Source: Orthonyx spaldingii
Lineage: Eukaryota; Chordata; Aves; Passeriformes; Orthonychidae
DNA length: 64,000 nucleotides
Reading direction: 5' to 3'
Assembly (NCBI GenBank): GCA_013397795.1
Contig: VZTJ01004489.1
Coordinates: forward strand, 374,659 to 438,658
Part shown: in pieces, positions 24,184-37,000 of the stretch
How the letters are laid out: each line of letters begins with the position of its first letter
How positions within the stretch are numbered: the first letter of the stretch is position 1
Position numbers and translations under genes: made by a program
Notes under the pieces: generated by a model
What the model saw: the letters and a program-made list of their open reading frames with translations, nothing else
Told to the model about the DNA's origin: nothing
The model's database searches: none

Positions 24184-27100
24184 CACAGTATTTTCGGGTG
24201 TTTTTCCAGAAACTGATTGTGCCAGTATTACGTTGCAGAAAATAAAAAGCCACAACACTGGAAAGTAGACAAAATCTTCATGAAAGTTCACTGCACCTTC
24301 TTTGAATGATGAAATGCTTTGGTTTTTTCAAAAGCTTCTAAGGAAAATCCCTTCCCAAGGACTTCCCAAAACTTTATAATCCTCAGTCTGTAATGACAGA
24401 TAGAAGGGAAAAGCACTTTAATGACCCGGATGTCATCAAAGTTATTTATCCAAATAAAGATCAATTGGATGAGGTCTGTTACACAGGATAAGTGATAAGA
24501 ATAAGGTGTTTAGTTGAAGTGCTTTGAACAAATTAAGTTATGCCTTGTTCCCCCTGCAGCATCAAACAGTTATGGTGTAACTGGCGTCTTTCTCCAAAGT
24601 GTTTTGTTCTGGTTTTGTGCAGTGTGAATTTCATAGGCCATTCTCTCTCAGTGGTGGGAAGGGAACTTTTTGTGAAACTTGTGTTTACTTCATAGAAGTC
24701 AAAGTTGTGTACAAAATTTCAGTCTGCTTTGTGAGGCAGTGGCAGCAGCTTAGAGTCTAAGTAGTATATTATACTATAGTCATGCTGTATAAGTGAGTCC
24801 AGATAAAAGGACTTCCTCAAACTGGGACATACGTACTCCCAATAATTCTAAAAACATAGTAATAATTTTCTGTTCATATACAACCTAGCACTGAAATACA
24901 GGAAGAGAGCAGGAGTCAAGATGGAGTGAGAGAGTTCGGTGGTTATGTCTGGTTTGACAGATGCTATATGTTTTCCTAAGCCTAGTTTCTACACCAAAGG
25001 AAACTTTGGATAAACAGCTCATGATATCTAAATTTTCATTGCTCTTACTTATTAGTCTCTATTTCTATATGCAAGTACCTTTGCATGCTCCTCTAAAATA
25101 TGTCTATTGTCTCCTTTTCAAGGGCTCTTTCAAACAGAAATGCCCTGGAGAAGTGAGTCAGTAAAATAGTTATCAAAACTTCCCTAAATACCAGCCATCT
25201 CATGGTGGGTAAATACTGATGTCAATCAGTGGGACTGATGATAACTTGCTTTATTTCATTATTTCAAACTTTTTCTTGACATTTTATTACAGTTGATTTG
25301 GAATCAGATTATAAAACCTTTCTGGCAAGCTCGTCATGTGCATTTCCTGTGCAATCACTAATTAACGATGAGACTATCTGAAGCAAAGCTTTCAAATTCT
25401 TTAGTATTTTCAATCTTATTTAGTACTAAATTTTTTGGTTGGTGTTTCTGGCAAGTAAGCTGCTGCCATTTCTTGCATTTACTACTAAATGTTGCAGGTC
25501 ACACAGAGCTTGGATCTGTTCACTAGCAAATAACATTTTCACCAGGATTGTTCTTTTTCATTATTCCAGTTTTTGGAAGGGATGGGTCATCCTGTGTGGC
25601 TTTGAACCTTTTAAGTCAGTTTTGTTATTTTTGTTGAAGGCCACTCCTGGAAAGCTTTCTGTTTGTTCTCCTGCCTTGGCTAAAACAGGGGTGCAGCTGT
25701 TGGTATGTATTAAATGGGAAAAAAGATTTCATTTCAAACACAGCTAAATCCCTTCAGAGACTGCCACTTCTCTGCTGAGCCAACATATTACATGAGCAGT
25801 AGGCTTTCCCCAGAAATGGGTAGGACTTCCAAGTTAGTGCTAGGGATAGATATTGTGGTAGTGTGGAACCAGACTTGGAGCATACTCTGGACAGGCTCTG
25901 GCCATGTTCAGTGGGAGCATCTCCTTTTTCAGCTCTGGAAGGTGGGGTGGTTGAGGAGAATAAGGGAAGAGCATGCGATCAAGGAGAAAATAGGGAGAAT
26001 TGAGTAGCACATGACAGAACTGAACTTGGCACAGTAACAGAAATGTGAACCAGAAGAATCTCCTGAACGCTCTGCCAATGTTGGTTATGTGGGTGGGAGC
26101 TCAGGTGCAGGTGCACTGTCCAGTCTCTACAAGGGACTGACATACAATTGCCCATTGTAGTTAAAACAGAAAGGGAAGTGTAACTTGCACAAATAAGTGC
26201 TAAAAGGACTCTACAAGTGAGGAGTAAGGTGGGCAAAGATGACAAGGATGAAAAATTGATTAGGGACATATTGGGATATTAGTAAAGCATGAGACATAGA
26301 AAACGAATGCCATGAAAAACACTAGAAAGAATGCAGTTTTAATAGCAGAATACAACTGCATTATGTTCAGCAGATGTCTGTTGAAGTATTTACTGTCCCT
26401 CCTGCAAGATTTGCCACCAACATAAAAATCTAAGAAGAGATGAAAAGATGGTGCCAGTAAATGCTTTTTTAAGGAAAGTAAGACTAATACCGATTTATTT
26501 ATCTCTAATGTAGTGTCCAAAATGTATTTGACAGCTCACAAGTTCTGAGACAAAATAATTAGTCCAGCTGTTGCACCTAAGAGATTAAAATCCTGTTGCT
26601 TCTGACCCTTTCTCCCTCCTCAGTCTACATTTTACAATACTGAGCACCAGGCTTTGGCCAAATCCTATTCATGGTGATGGGATGATTTCTGTTGCCTTCA
26701 GTCAGGTTCCTCTAGGAATGCTCCTCATCATATTCTCTCATAATATTTAATGCTAGCTTTTAAGATGAGCTTCAGTAGTATGGCCGGACAAATGACAGGA
26801 ATCAAGTCCTTATCCACCAATTTTTAAAATATTCAGGTATCAATACTGAATTTTGACTATTGTTTCTATCCTCTCATATCACCTACAGGAATGCCAAGAA
26901 ACTTTATACTATGAATGCAAATGCTGTAGTTTGCTTCTAATGATTCTTCAAGGCTGTGAAATGATTTACTAAGACAGGATCTGCATCAGAGAGATTACAG
27001 ATCAGAAGTACTCTGATTAAAATATTTGGCAGTCCAGGTTTGCTTTAAGATATGTTAAAAGACTAAAAGAATGATATACTAAAAAAGAAGTTTCTGTAAT

Positions 27101-27836
27101 TAGTAAAATATTTTTCTTCTTAAGTGTTTCTAAGAACTTTTTCTAAACTATACATTTCACCTCTTCAAAGAATTAAGGAATGACATAAACACCTGCGTAT
27201 TTTACCTTGCAGAAAATGCTACAGTACTGCCAAATGAATTCCAGATAAATCCTTCCTGTTTTTCTGTCTCGGTGTGGATCAAGGTGATAGCTAGCATGCT
27301 ATCCAGCTCATTGCTTCAACCAGACAGTTTATTTCCTGGGTAGTTTACATCTAAGAGACATGTTATACACTTAAAACTGTAGCAAAAACTTATAATTACT
27401 GGTCTTTGAAAAATTATTAAAGTTGCCCCTAACCCAGTACGTATCATTTTTTCGGATCTCACAAGCCCACCTACATTTAGGTGTCATGAAGGCCACCTAA
27501 ATTTATACAAGGCTCTGAGTTATCTCAGGGTATTTACACAAGTGTACCTAAACTTGTGTTGCCTAGATTCAATACAACAAACTTTGGAGCATGTGGTCAC
27601 AACTTAAAAGACTTCTGCAGTTCATCAAGAAGCCAAGGCTTTGACCATGTGTCCTCAGGTGACTGGTTAGGTAATATTTGTACACCTCTACTGAAAAATA
27701 ATAGGTTTGTACAGAGAAGTGTGTAAATATTAGGTGTTATGGTTATTATTTATCTTTTTGCAACTAACATAATCTGTTTAACTTTTGAATGCATTTATTG
27801 GTCGTTAAATCTATACTTGTGCAGTCCCCTGTTCTG
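24184..27836. other. Gene-free AT-rich DNA
   Basis: No supported gene. Frames of 102 and 97 codons overlap at 25,439-26,007 on the plus strand but match nothing I recognise, and other frames overlap on the opposite strand. No recognisable interspersed repeat was seen. Confidence 0.5.
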
Positions 27837-27930
27837 CAGTGTCTGAGGACCTTACATTTCCTGTGAGGGATGAACTCTGTCTTGTCCCCATTTAATGGGA
27901 AGGACTTGGGTGCTGCACTGACTTGTCTCT
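27837..27930 (-). repeat. MIR/L3-like ancient repeat remnant
   Basis: GAGGACCTTACATTTCCTGTGA is followed by CTTGTCCCCATTTAATGGGA and then CTGACTTGTCTC, in the order expected for a reverse-oriented MIR/L3 3' region (TTTACA, CCCTGTGAGG, TCCCCATTTTACAGATGGG, GTGACTTGCC). Diverged, with approximate edges. Confidence 0.35.
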
Positions 27931-30900
27931 TCTCCCCTCATGAACACGTGTGCTGACCTTTGCTACACAGTGCTGTGCTGTGGCCTGCAGGAAGGGTTCC
28001 TGCAGCTATCCCTGGGTCCCAATACTGTGCCCGGTGTAGCATGGCTGGGTGGTACAGAAACTGCACATGGGGGGCACTGGCTTTTCTAAGGGGAAGCTTC
28101 TGTGGGGAAGCTTCGGCCCATCCATCTTCTCTCCTAAGGTGCTCAATACAGTAAACCCAGAACTAATCTGGGCATCCACCACGCCTGGGGAAGAGTCTGC
28201 CATGTCATGCAAGACACAAACAAGGGTTTTGTTCAGGCTTATAGCTAGGTTGGGGTAGTGCAGGGCTTTGCAGGCTGGCTGCCCCTGTTGGCTGAGAGGA
28301 GTGGAGGTCTTTGCTGGCCAGCATTCCTCCTCCCCAGCTGCTGGTGGCTCCAGGGAGTGACACTCCTGCCAGTGCCCCTCACTTCAAGTTCCCTTGGGTG
28401 GTCTGCAGCCATCGGGCCTGCCTTCTGAAATGAGGCATTTCTCCTCCATCTCAACAGACCTTGGTTTAATTTGGGTGGTGAGTGTTTACAGATTATACTC
28501 TCTACTTAATAATGCTTCTGTGACAGCTGTTTTGTCCAGCTATCATCGTGATGTAAATGTTTTTAACCAAAGAGCCTTGGATACCCACTAACATGGTACA
28601 CTTTCTCATGTGTTTGCTGATTTGCTCTTTATTTGCCTAGGAAACTAGCTGTATTCATAATGTGTAGTTTTTGCCCAAGAAACTAGCTGAATTCATAATG
28701 TATATTTTTTTCTCTCATTCTGTTTCAGGGTAATGTTTAATCCACTACCCGAAGCAGCTTTTTCATTCTCTTCTCTGTAATAAATTACTAAACTGAAAGA
28801 AATGGAGCTAAGATCCTGTAGCTTAAATTCACTGAGCTTTTGCTTTGAGGTTGAACAGTGAATCTTAGAAAGCTTGTTTTTCATTTGTCCTGAAACCTTG
28901 CCCCTCCTGCCTCCTTCTTTTCATGCCAATAAAAGGTAACCAAAGACAGCTGGGGGCTCTCTTGCTGCCTCCCTTGAATGAGAGTGCATTCTGAATGCGT
29001 CTTTCATGTACCTGCACAAACCCTGCTCTGCTAAACCGCTAGGGCCGAGGTTCTCAAAGGTTGAATAGGTTTTCATTGCCTGCATTTCTGGTCTGAAGCA
29101 GACTGAGAGAAATGAGTGTTAAGTAAACGGAGTGGCAGCCCTGCCAGCGTCAGCATTCCAGCCTGCAGTGTTGCTCCGGACCGGGACACTGCCAGCACAG
29201 ACTTCTGCACATCCAGCTGTCAGGGGGTTGTTTTACTCGCTAGCAGTTGAAAAGAAGAGGGATGCAAGGCAAAGCAAAGGGTGGCGAGTCTAGTTTTTAT
29301 GAGGCTGTTTATTTTTTCTCTAACAAATGTATGGTGCCTTATAGATGTTGAATGGGAATTTAATACAGTGATAAAGTAAAATTGTAAATTTACCAAGTCT
29401 GTTTTCAGCTGCCTTTGTTCTGCACCTCTAAGCATCTGTGGAAAACATGTTCAACAGCACTCAGACACTTCTGGTAATTTATATACGATCTTATTCAGCA
29501 CCTTCTGTGGAGAACCGATCACCTTGCTGCAGCTGATTGAAGTTAATAGAAAATGAAGGTGTCTGTCTGTCTTTCCACAGCAGGCCTTTTGTGTGTGAAG
29601 TCACTGCTCACAGGCTTTTAAGTGAAAGCAGAGGTTTATTTTCAGTTTTATGTCATGAGCATTTTACAAATCCTATGTTGCAGTTTAAAGATAAAGGTTT
29701 AGGAAACACTGGTATTTGAGAACAGAGGGGTGTGTATCTGGTGATTTTAGTAGTCAGGGCAAATTTCAAACACCCTAACGTCCAGCTAACAGTGGAATTT
29801 ACACACGGAAGGATTGTGCATTCATAACTTACTAATAACAATGTCAGGGTATTGTCTGTTGTAGCAGGCAAAAGAACCTGCACTGCATGAATTAGGGCTT
29901 TGTTTGCAAAAACACCTAGGCATTGTGTAGGCAGGAATTTTTTCCCCCTTCTACCAAAATAACCTTATTCCTTTACCACACGTAGGCACTCATATCAATT
30001 CAAGACCTTCCCAAGTAAAGACCGTTTTATTCTGGAGTGAGAATGTATGCTCAAGTAGTTATCTTGCAGTAAATATAGTATGACTTATGCAGATCCTTCC
30101 ACCTTACTTTTTTCCAGTTGCTGCTCCATGACTGGGAGAGGTTACTTCTGTCTCAGCTGCTTCTTCAAGGTCTTGCTGGGCGATGCCATTCCCCTGTCAT
30201 GTAGCTGAAGTACTGCCCTTCCTGTTCCACTTCCCCTGAGCTGGTGGCTGTAGCTGCAACAAGGGCATCTGGAGACATGTCAGGATTATCTGGTTAGGGT
30301 ACCTAACATGGATGTACTAATGATGGCCAGAGTAGTGCAGTGGTGATGTTAGTGTTGGTTTCTCAGCCTAATCTGTGTTATATTAGGAAGAAAATGACAG
30401 GATTGTCAGTGTAGATGTAAAAGTATTAATCCAGTGCAAACATTACTCTGCAGCAGTCCTGTGGCACCCATGACCTGTGGCAGACACAATGGGCAGGCAC
30501 TGCAGAGATGTCCTGCAGTGGGCTGAGCAGAGAGACAGCAGGTGTGTGGCAAACAGCACCACCAAACCTGGCCAGGCATCTCCATCATGCCCTGCAGCAC
30601 CATGACTTCTGTGACTCAGAGTTCAGCCCCATGTCAGCGCGATTCTGGATGCTCAGAAACATAAGTTAGAGTAGAGTAGCTCGCCCTAATAATTTTCAGC
30701 ATGAGTTCTCAGAGCATCTGAAGTAATGTTTACAAAAATGTGTGTGTAGAGCTGCTAGTCTTCAGCTGCTGGTCCCAGAGGAAAATTCACATGCAGACTT
30801 CGGAGTGACCACTGCTGAAGAATGCAACAACTTTTTGAAAATGGGATGTAAAATATTTTTAGAGGGGCATCTTCTCTGTCTACTCAGAACCAGGCCTAAT

Positions 30901-33267
30901 ACACCTTGGATTTAAGGTAATGGCAACTATAACTTCCTGAAAATGAAGACCCTTTTCCTCTTTCCCCTTTTTTGTTCTTGCAAGTGTATGTTACCACATC
31001 ATTACGATGTCGTTTTTTTTCCTACTCCTGATCGATGGTGCAGTGTTATTTGATTAGGCATTATTTTTAGTTTTGTATGTAGCTGTTTGTCAGTTTATTG
31101 AAATGAACTGCCATCCGGGCACCCTGATCAAAGCAAAAAGCATGAAATCCCACGTGTTGCACTTTTGAGAGCAACAACAATGAAGCTAACCTTTCACCCT
31201 TGACTTTCTTTTAACCCTAATTTTGAAAGACAGTAGCAAACAATTCAGCTAACTTCTTAAGTAAAAGAATATTCAATCTAGTTCGATTGTAATGCAGTGT
31301 TCTTTTCAAGTGAATGGAAGGTCTCAGAGTAATGCATATAAATACAGAGACTGGGTAAGTTCATTACTTTGGAGTTTCTGGTGTAGTAATAGCAGTGAAA
31401 TGGTTAAAAGGCTGACTTTAAAGTGGTCACAATTAGGCTTCAAAGTTAACACCCCACCCCACTGAGATGAATGGGAGCAGTTGACATTTCTTAGTACTAT
31501 TGTTTCAGTCTGGCTTGCTATAGCTTCTAAAATAAGACAACAGTACATCTGTTTACATTCTGCTTCCGCAAACCCAGATGGGCTAGAAACTTCATTGTTT
31601 TTTAAGTGGAAGCTTGGATTCTGGAGAATACAGCAATATCCACAGGGTATCTGTAGGAAGAAGAGTCGAAAGCCGCCTTAATCACAGACATCTCCCCCTT
31701 CTCTGTAAACTTCTATTGTCCCAGGACAAATCTGTGAACCACTGGGGGAAAAATAAAGTAATATATATTTGAAGTACTTCTTACTTACAACATGACATGC
31801 AAACAATAACTTCTCATCAAGTCTCTAGCATGCAAATTTTTATAAATGGATGTGGTGGTTTGAACTTTTTTCTCTTTTAGTAGTTTGTAAAAGGTGAAGG
31901 TCCTGCTTTTACTGAATCTGGTAGCTTCTCTTAAGCCTCTCCTAACAGAAAATCCTGTCTCTAGAAAAACCAGAGTTTCACCCAGGAGAGTTTGAGACCA
32001 GGTGTTACTATGTGTTCACATGGGTAGAATCCTTTAATTTACTTCTGAGAGTGTTCCGAAAAGAAGCAAGATTTTTGAGAGGTATATCTTGTGTCTTTCT
32101 GATACTTTCATGCGGGCAGCTACATTAGCTGGAGTAAGATCTTAGGAGCTGGAATGGATTAATAAAGGTGCAAGTGGGGCCAGAATTTGGAGCAGATGGT
32201 CTCTGTTACCCCATGCCTCAGTTCATGTAGAATGTACACCATGTCCTCTCAGACTTTTGTTGAGGGGTCTGCACAGTGGCAAACTGCCCTCAGCAGCGGC
32301 CAGAACCCCATGAGAGCTTCTCTGATAAAAGCGCCCCATTAGATATGCTTAGGCTGTAGATTGAAACCAGCTGTGAATCTGTCGGAAAGATTTTCCTCAT
32401 GGTGCTTTCATCAGGGTGGAAAGTTTGTGGCTTGCTTTGCATATATATGTATTTTGGACTTCATTGCTCTGACTTTGCAAGTCCTAGAGCCTGCCAGTGA
32501 TATGAGCTTTCATGCATACAGGCTCCTTTTGTATCCTGGCACTCAGAGACCCTGCCTTCCTTTTGCCCATGGACAACACAGCTTGTGCTTTGCAAGTGCC
32601 ATTGTGGGCTCTCCCAAATGGTGTCTCCCAGATTTCAACCCTGGATGAACTGGATGGTGAAAGCAGGCATGCAATCTGTGGTTTGGGCTCATGAAACTTG
32701 TTTCCTGCCCAAGCTCAAGATGCATTTTCATCTGAGTATAAAACACAGTGGGCTTGAGCCTTGACAGGCCTCCAGGTTGTCTGAGACAATGTGGGCATTT
32801 CAAGAGTGTAAACTGTTTCCTCCCTTGTTCTTCTCCTCAGTTCCTGTGTAACGTGGAAGAGTGCAGCAGTCTGGTCTGGATGAAGAAAATACCTGAGGAA
32901 ACCCAAGAGGAATATTTGCTTTGAAATTTTCTCTCATGAGATTTTTTATCTTTCTATTAAAAAAATGCTTTAAAAATAAAATAATGTTAAATCATGCTGG
33001 GAAAACCAATTCCGATGTGATAAAACTCCTAGGGTGTGAAGCAGGAACCACTCAATTCAACTGTAAGGGAAAGGGCATGTGATTTAATCAGAGAATAGCA
33101 ACAAATATCCATTTGTTATATTGTTTCCATTTTTTCTAGTCCACTTCTGACTGTAGATTTCCTCCGTATTACACAGACTTGAGTTACATCTTGTGCATCA
33201 TGTGGAAGAAAATAAGTATCCTAATAGACCTTTCAAATATAATTAAAATGACTTCAGCAAGGCTAGA
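27931..33267. other. Gene-free DNA, GC-richer at the left
   Basis: No supported gene. The first roughly 500 bp (to about 28,450) is GC-richer, with a short GGGGAAGCTTC duplication near 28,090-28,120. A 38-bp tandem duplication lies at 28,641-28,712. A second slightly CpG-richer patch lies at about 29,000-29,240. Short frames overlap on both strands and have no recognised domain. Confidence 0.5.
28641..28712. repeat. 38-bp tandem duplication, two copies
   Basis: GAAACTAGCTG, a variable base, then ATTCATAATGT starts at 28,641 and again at 28,679, giving a period of 38 bases. The first 23 bases of the two units differ at only one site, and the ends are more diverged and T-rich. There is no third unit. 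Confidence 0.85.
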
Positions 33268-33312
33268 GTAGGTCAGTGGCAGAGCTTGGAAAAGAAGTTA
33301 GGGGACGTTTTC
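33268..33312 (-). repeat. MIR/L3-like short remnant
   Basis: AGTAGGTCAGTGGCAGAGCTTGG followed by a diverged GAAAAGAAGTTAGGGG matches the reverse-oriented CORE-SINE/L3 segment (AGGTCAGTGGCAGAGCCAGG, GAACCCAGG). Only about 45 bp is convincing, so chance is possible. Confidence 0.3.
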
Positions 33313-33978
33313 CCCAGTTCTGTATATTTTAATTAACAAACTGGCCTGCCTCCCTGTATTACAATGGCATTGTGATACCTAAATATTCAGAAACCTAAGG
33401 TTCGTATGCTAACCCTAACACAGAGAGTTCCCTGAACAGACTTTAAGAAAATATTGCTACAGCTTCTTTACCAATTGTGCCCTAACCTGCTTTTTGCCTC
33501 ATATTCAAGGGTGATTTTGACAACAGAATTATCTTTTAGGGACTATAAAATACCAGGAATTAAAAGAGACAAGGCAGGAATTTGCCAGCAGGATGATGTT
33601 CTAAAGCAACTTCTGAAAAATTAACATGTTATGAAAAGAAAAGAAAAGAATTTTTTAATCATTGTACTCTTTTATTTTTCTTTTAGAAAAGAACATGAAG
33701 CCTTCCATTATAAGACTATTTAATGTTGAGTAAATTGTGCATTTCCCTTTTGTGGTGTATTCCTTTAGTCAATTTATATTTTGCATGCCTATTGCTCTCA
33801 GCCTCTTTGCTGGTCTGAGTTTGCTTGCCAACTGGTATTTGCCACTAAGCATCAGAATCATAATTTTCTTTGAGCAGCCTGGTACATTATGGCTATCATT
33901 GTCCAATAGAACAGGATGAAGGATGCAGACGGTCACTCCTGTAGGTCTCATGAAAAATGCAATGGGAAAAGAGACCAG

Positions 33979-34005
33979 TGAATTGAAACAATATTTTTCA
34001 ATTCA
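33979..34005. repeat. Short hairpin (10-bp stem)
   Basis: TGAATTGAAA at 33,979-33,988 is the exact reverse complement of TTTCAATTCA at 33,996-34,005, with a 7-base loop. AT-rich hairpins of this size are expected by chance in 64 kb and there is no flanking T run to suggest a terminator. Confidence 0.7.
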
Positions 34006-37000
34006 TGAATACTAAAAATTGTAAAGTCTTCTCAAAATAACCCTGAAGTTTTATTTCTTATTGGAAATTCTTTAAAAAAACCCAGCAAAACAAAACAGTT
34101 GATATTTACCTAATCATCCCAAGTTAGGAAAAAAGTGTTGAAGAAAAATGTATTTGATAGGATTAAATTTCCATATTTTTTTCAGCTCTAAGTATGATAA
34201 GGTTGTACAAGGATTAATTTTATTCTTTCTTTGTCTCATGCTTTTTCCATCCTAGACAATAAAAATAGTTTAATCTAACAGTTTTTACATTGTGGTCTGT
34301 GCACCAGAGCTGGCTTGTAAAACTTTTTCTTTCAGTGGTTTTATTGTTCAAAAACTGATGCTTCCTGTTACTTCTGGCCATGCACTTTGGTTTTGTGAAT
34401 GAGTATGCTTAGACAAAAGAATAATGCTAATCAAGTATATACCTTTTGTACAGCTTGATGTTTTCATTAAATAAAAAATGATACCAGAACTGCAGAGGTA
34501 ACAACTTCTCTGGAAGGCTGACCCAACAGGAAAAACAAATGTCAGCAGTGAATAAGAGAAATCTGGGATTCCTTCACTGCAGGTATTCAGTAAGCAAGAG
34601 GAAGCAGCACAGGTAAAACATAACATGAAGTATTGCTCTTACTGCATGTATTTTAAACTTGGTGGTGTAAGAACTGTGTTTTGGGTTGCTTTTCAAGGAA
34701 GAGAAAACTAATGGGGTTTTTGTTCATGGCAGGGACTAACAAACCAAGTAGGATCAATTACAATTTAAATAGATAAGTGAAAGCTACATGACCTTAGTTG
34801 CTACATCATACTGTTTTTTGTTTCCATATTGCCTTTTGCAGTTTTATTGTTCTAGCACTTCATATTTGTGTAGTTTGAAGGTTGTGTACGTGACTAGATT
34901 CACTCCCTACTGGGATATAGGCCAAGATATTCAAAGTGATTGTTTATTTTGAACACCTCCATTTTTTAAGGGTCCAAACCAGAGAAGTTTTGGTGCCTTG
35001 AAAGGGAAACTCAGTTGTTTGTGTGGTTTGTCAACATGACACGGAAGGACAAAAGAAGAAAAAATGGGTGCAATCAAAATTCTTGTTCACTTTTCATTGT
35101 CTCACTGTTTGGTCTTTGGTTTTCTGAATCGAGGTGACAAGATTTGGGTACTGCTGTGCTGGAAACTGGAGTGTGTACCTGGCCATGGTCCAGGCTGAAG
35201 GAAGAGAAACTGAGCAGTGACATCACCCTGTCTCTCCATTTCTCTTCCCTAACCTCCTAATTGTCCTAGAGCTTTACCTAAGATTTAGATGTGGTCTTCT
35301 GGTAAGACAGTGGTGAGATCAGTGCTGACTGTACCATATGTGGAATAGGTGTAACAGCTACAGTATATATATTATAAAGCATAAATAACCTGTGTATTCC
35401 ATTTCTCTGTCCATTGTGTGAGTGGATCTACCCAATGCAGGGGTAGCAAGAGGACATGCCTTCTAAAGGGACAGCATGAGCACGGGTGCTGTCAGGGTAC
35501 TTGGTTTAGAATTAACTTTCCCCTCAAATTCTTTCTCACCAATACAGAGAAGCACAGTTTGTGTTGCTGAAGAAACTGTGTTTACGAGAAATACTTGAGT
35601 TGAACTAAAAAAAAAGTCCTGGAAGCATTTCATTAGGTTGTAGCTTTTTGATTGCCTATTTTTAGGACAAGGTGTCAGCTGATATAGCTCCTTTAAAAAT
35701 GCACTTTGCATTTAGGGGGGAAAAAAAGCAGCATAAGCTGTGAAGTCTTAATTGTTAGAAGTGCAACAATAGCTTAAAAACAGACTGTAAAGCCTGGCCT
35801 GACAGCTGGAGGAAGGGATACTTTATTAATAGTTGTAAGAAATGGGTGGATAGTGCCTGAAAAAGGCAGCAGGGGATATAAAAAGAAGCCTTGTAACATG
35901 AAACTATTGCCAAAACCCCTTAACGAACAATTTGTTAAAGAGCCTGCATTGCATAAACATCAAATTAAAACATGGTCAACAGGATAAAAATCTTCTCACC
36001 GATTTGCCCCGCTGAAAGTGAAGGTGCACCAGTGCTGCAGCCAATCTCTGCTGTGGCAGATCGTTTAATGGGCTGGAGATGGGCACACGTGGCTCACTGG
36101 CCAACAGCCTCTGCTTTCATGACTCAAAGTTTCTGTCTGGCAAGCCACAGATGACTGGAGAGGGCACTTGCTGTATAGTCATCACACTTCAGTATTTTAC
36201 AATCTGATAAGACTCCTAAATATCCTTGCAACTGATAGCCAAATTGCTCTGCTAATATGACCTGAGACATATAACTCCAAACACTTATTTCCTGCGGGAG
36301 GTGCCAGGGAAGATCCCTCTCAACAGAGATTTCATGTAGCTACAATCTCTCCAAATTAAATCCTCAATTAAAGCACAACTGCATATTTTCTGTGGCCAGG
36401 AGCTGACTGCATGGGAGATAACGGGAATGCAAAATCCCTCTTGTTGCTCCAGCCTCAACTGCAGGGCTTCTCTGCTTCCAGACTGCCTGGGTATCCAACA
36501 GAGTAGTGTCCCATATTAGACGATGACTATCTGTTTATGACAGATCCAGAACACTGCAATTTTCTAGTTATTTAAAAAAGAAGTACTTAGGTAAATGTAA
36601 ATAACCCCCAGAAGTTGGGAAAGCCTTGGAAGCAGAAGGGCTGCAGTTGTAGGGAAGTTTTGATCTCATTTGAAATCATATATCCATAAAATTGCTTTAG
36701 CGCAGACTCCCTGTCTCATGCCGTGCTGACTCTGTGTGAGATCTGACATTGTTCTTCACTCTTTAACAACGAAAGTTCAGGAGGGCAGGGAGAGAGGAAA
36801 TACAAACAAGAATATCAGCCTGATTTTAGCATCACACAAATTTAACCCAAGTTGCCAGTGCCAATCCTAATCCATCCTTTCAGGTTTGTCCTTTCCGTGT
36901 GGGTCAATGGCAACTCAATTCCTGATACCTCAAATCCAGAAACTTGCTGAGACAGTCAGTATCTCTGGCAGCATCACATGGTGCAGATGACACTTATTAT

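Noticed and set aside
23491..24268. Open frames around the CR1 element, both strands
   Set aside because: They lie within or across the CR1 LINE fragment and are disrupted; element shadows, not host genes.
31278..31292. AGTTCGATT word like a tRNA T-arm
   Set aside because: No A-box, anticodon stem or acceptor pairing around it.
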